Shown: piece after piece, positions 62,357 through 64,000 of the stretch
Numbering within the stretch: the stretch's first letter is position 1
How the letters are laid out: each line of letters begins with the position of its first letter
From: Streptococcus sp. X13SY08
Lineage (GTDB): Bacteria > Bacillota > Bacilli > Lactobacillales > Streptococcaceae
NCBI RefSeq assembly: GCF_001182825.2
Contig: NZ_LFYO02000002.1
Coordinates: 434,001-498,000, forward strand
DNA length: 64,000 nucleotides
Reading direction: 5' to 3'
Translations under genes and position numbers: made by a program
Notes under the pieces: generated by a model
The model's database searches: none
What the model was told of the DNA's origin: nothing
The model's input: the letters and a program-made list of their open reading frames with translations, nothing else

Positions 62357-62854
62357 TTACGCAGTGTCTTCTTCTTTTTCTGCAACAGCTTTGACAGCGT
62401 ATGCAACGTTGCGAACAGGTGCTTGAAGTACTGAAAGCAACATAGAAAGCATACCTTCGCGGTTTGGCAATGTAGCAAGGGCTTGGACTTCTTCTTTTGA
62501 AGAAACTTTACCTTCAACAGCGCCACCTTTGATTTCAAGAGCATCTGCAGTTTTCGCAAAATCGTAGATTGTTTTTGCTGGAGCGACTGCATCTTCTGAG
62601 AATGCAACAGCTGATGGTCCTACGAACAATTCAGCAAGTCCTTCAAGTCCAACTTTTTCAGCAGCACGACGCAAGATTGAGTTTTTGATAACTTTGTACT
62701 CAACGTTTTCGTTACGCAAGTTACGACGAAGAACTGTATCTTGTTCAACTGTCAAACCACGAGCATCAACGACAACGATTGATGTAGCAGCTTTCATTTG
62801 TTCTGCAACTGCATCTACCAATTCGGCTTTTTTAGCAATAATAGCTTCTGACAT
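62357..62854 (-). CDS. rplJ: Ribosomal protein L10
   Basis: 165 residues. Anchors L7/L12 dimers on the 50S stalk. Start ATG 62854 ([20 protein letters not shown]) with GGAGG upstream; [24 protein letters not shown] and the C-terminal helix [22 protein letters not shown] that binds L7/L12 are intact. It is preceded by its own leader element and followed by rplL. Confidence 0.96.
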   Translation of the reverse strand: MSEAIIAKKAELVDAVAEQMKAATSIVVVDARGLTVEQDTVLRRNLRNENVEYKVIKNSILRRAAEKVGLEGLAELFVGPSAVAFSEDAVAPAKTIYDFAKTADALEIKGGAVEGKVSSKEEVQALATLPNREGMLSMLLSVLQAPVRNVAYAVKAVAEKEEDTA

Positions 62855-62867
62855 TAAGTTTACCTCC

Positions 62868-63000
62868 GTTTTTATTTTTGTCTAGGCACAAAAAAATCGC
62901 ACCTAAACCTAGACACGAAAGTACAAATACGCATAAATTTATAACGTTTTGTGCCTCGGTAGGATGTTTATGAGTCCAGCTCCCCTACTGTCTTAGGTCA
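62868..63000 (-). ncRNA. L10 leader (autoregulatory 5' UTR of rplJL)
   Basis: The transcribed leader begins near 63000 and contains a long imperfect stem (TAGGTTTAGGTGC... and GTGCCTAGAC parts) followed by T-rich sequence, at the position and with the look of the ribosomal L10 leader of Firmicutes, where L10-L12 complex binds to lower its own expression. Assignment by position and partial pairing only. Confidence 0.7.
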
Positions 63001-63021
63001 GTTTTATTCAAAACCTTAATA

Positions 63022-63050
63022 AATATATCATAATTGTCTTCATAATGCAA
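63022..63050 (-). promoter_or_regulatory. rplJ promoter
   Basis: Minus strand TTGCAT (63045-63050), 17-bp spacer, TATATT (63022-63027), just upstream of the L10 leader. Confidence 0.65.
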
Positions 63051-63094
63051 GACTTTTTTGTGCGATTTTTAATTTTTTTAAATGATATAGTTTT

Positions 63095-63898
63095 CTAGTC
63101 TAAGTAAGTGTCAGTTTTACTGTTTAGGAGCGCGTAAGAAAGTCCCATAATCACACCTCCACCAATCCAGTTACCAATAAATGCTGCAGTCCATTGACGC
63201 AAGATATTCACTAATGTGAAGTTGTCAACAGCACCAGCTACATGTGAAAATTTAACTAACGAGAAGGAAGCAAAGTTCGCCACGACGTGATCATTTCCAA
63301 GATAGACAAACATAAAGACTGCCGCAATGGCTACAAAGACTTTTGTTATATTATCTTTGATGAACAAATAGCCTAAGATAGCTGTATTGACAAAAACATT
63401 GGCTAAGATTGCTTCGATGATGATGTGAATAAATGTCTTGTGGAGCTTTGTAGAAACAACCCCAACCATAAAACTTTCCGCCGTTAAGCCTTCAAAGGCA
63501 TGTGTCTGATTGAACAGTAAGCCCAACACTACTGCTCCAACTATGTTGAAAAAGGTACAGTAAAACAGGATTGTAATGGCTTTTCCCCAAGAAATCTTTT
63601 TAAAGTAAGCTCCAGCAGTTAAATACATCATGTTGGAAGTCGCAAGCTCTGAATGAAGAAAGAGTATAAAAATCAATCCCCATGCAAAGATAAAGGCAAA
63701 GGTGAAGGCTCCAAGAGACGGATGAATGGCATTCATTTTGTCAGCTGCAATGGCCCCAGCTGCTGTTGACATTGTTAAAAATGCCCCCGCAAAAATAGAA
63801 CGAATAGCATATAAAGCCTTGGAATCATCAAAAAGCGCTTCTTTTTTATGAGTAGATTCACTAATTTTTTCTAAGAATACAGAAGTTGTTCCCGACAT
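63095..63898 (-). CDS. Formate/nitrite transporter (FocA/NirC family)
   Basis: 267 residues, six membrane helices with re-entrant regions. Family traits: IFAGAFLTMSTAAGAIAAD, LFLHSELATSNMMYLTAGAYFKK, and NFASFSLVKF, which corresponds to the conserved pore region. In streptococci such a channel usually exports formate made by pyruvate formate-lyase. ATG 63898 is chosen for AAAGGAGATTATAAA before it; an earlier in-frame start nine codons up has none. A TAAAAT -10 lies near 63935. Intact. Confidence 0.9.
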   Translation of the reverse strand: MSGTTSVFLEKISESTHKKEALFDDSKALYAIRSIFAGAFLTMSTAAGAIAADKMNAIHPSLGAFTFAFIFAWGLIFILFLHSELATSNMMYLTAGAYFKKISWGKAITILFYCTFFNIVGAVVLGLLFNQTHAFEGLTAESFMVGVVSTKLHKTFIHIIIEAILANVFVNTAILGYLFIKDNITKVFVAIAAVFMFVYLGNDHVVANFASFSLVKFSHVAGAVDNFTLVNILRQWTAAFIGNWIGGGVIMGLSYALLNSKTDTYLD

Positions 63899-64000
63899 TT
63901 TATAATCTCCTTTGTAGTTGCTCAAAACGTGTCTATTTTATCACTTTTTAAAGAAGAATAAAAGTGTTTTTCCAAAAATTGTGAAAAAAGATACAAAACA

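Noticed and set aside
1..64000. tRNA or rRNA genes and insertion sequences
   Set aside because: None was recognised on either strand by motif (T-loop, acceptor pairing, 16S/23S conserved segments, DDE transposase signatures); absence by eye is not proof.

Overview
The window looks like chromosomal DNA of a Streptococcus, most probably Streptococcus suis or a close relative. Supporting points are the XerS recombinase lying next to a dif_SL-type site, the SatD family gene, the streptococcal murB-potABCD and prfA-prmC-tsaC-GNAT-glyA-nucleoid protein-lysozyme gene orders, the L10 leader before rplJ, and moderately AT-rich DNA with typical sigma-A promoters. No transposase, integrase of a mobile element, prophage gene, tRNA, rRNA or CRISPR array was recognised.

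Layout. From 1 to about 24.1 kb nearly all genes are on the plus strand: an amidohydrolase end (minus), lepA, a broken alpha/beta hydrolase, a decayed RofA/Mga-type regulator facing a large decayed LPXTG thioester adhesin, maf, a broken uridine phosphorylase with an ECF transporter (S, T, two ATPases), rbgA-rnhB, broken dprA, topA, fragments of a membrane permease and a D-2-hydroxyacid dehydrogenase, satD-DUF3307-trmFO, then broken GNAT, LysR and YeiH genes. At 24.1-25.3 kb lie xerS and a dif_SL site. From there to the right end nearly all genes are on the minus strand: ffh-ylxM, a GntR regulator, a beta-helix surface protein, (plus-strand) guaA, SDR, lysozyme, nucleoid protein, glyA, tsaC, prmC, prfA, tdk, a sulfatase / formylglycine enzyme / TauE module, a two-subunit ABC exporter, a MATE pump, guaC, a ClC channel, potABCD-murB, thrB-hom, a deacetylase fragment, a BceAB-type transporter, a metallophosphoesterase, rplL-rplJ and a formate/nitrite transporter. 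The strand switch at the dif site is what is expected where the two replication forks meet, so the window probably spans the replication terminus.

The striking property of the window is the number of broken genes. About 25 genes carry internal deletions, short tandem duplications, nonsense codons or fusions. Several are core or near-essential genes (ffh, rplL, guaA, xerS, guaC, hom). In many cases the reading frame resumes about 20-23 codons further on in the family protein, so the missing pieces are of similar size (about 60-70 bp). This pattern is hard to reconcile with a living cell and suggests assembly or sequencing artefact for a good part of it, mixed with true pseudogenes such as the adhesin and its regulator. 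I therefore annotate these loci as pseudogenes by sequence and state in each what is missing. I did not find a convincing new biological system. The best leads are the terminus architecture, the deletion pattern, the decayed thioester adhesin, the sulfatase module, and two operator-like palindromes on promoters (17.8 kb and 19.3 kb).
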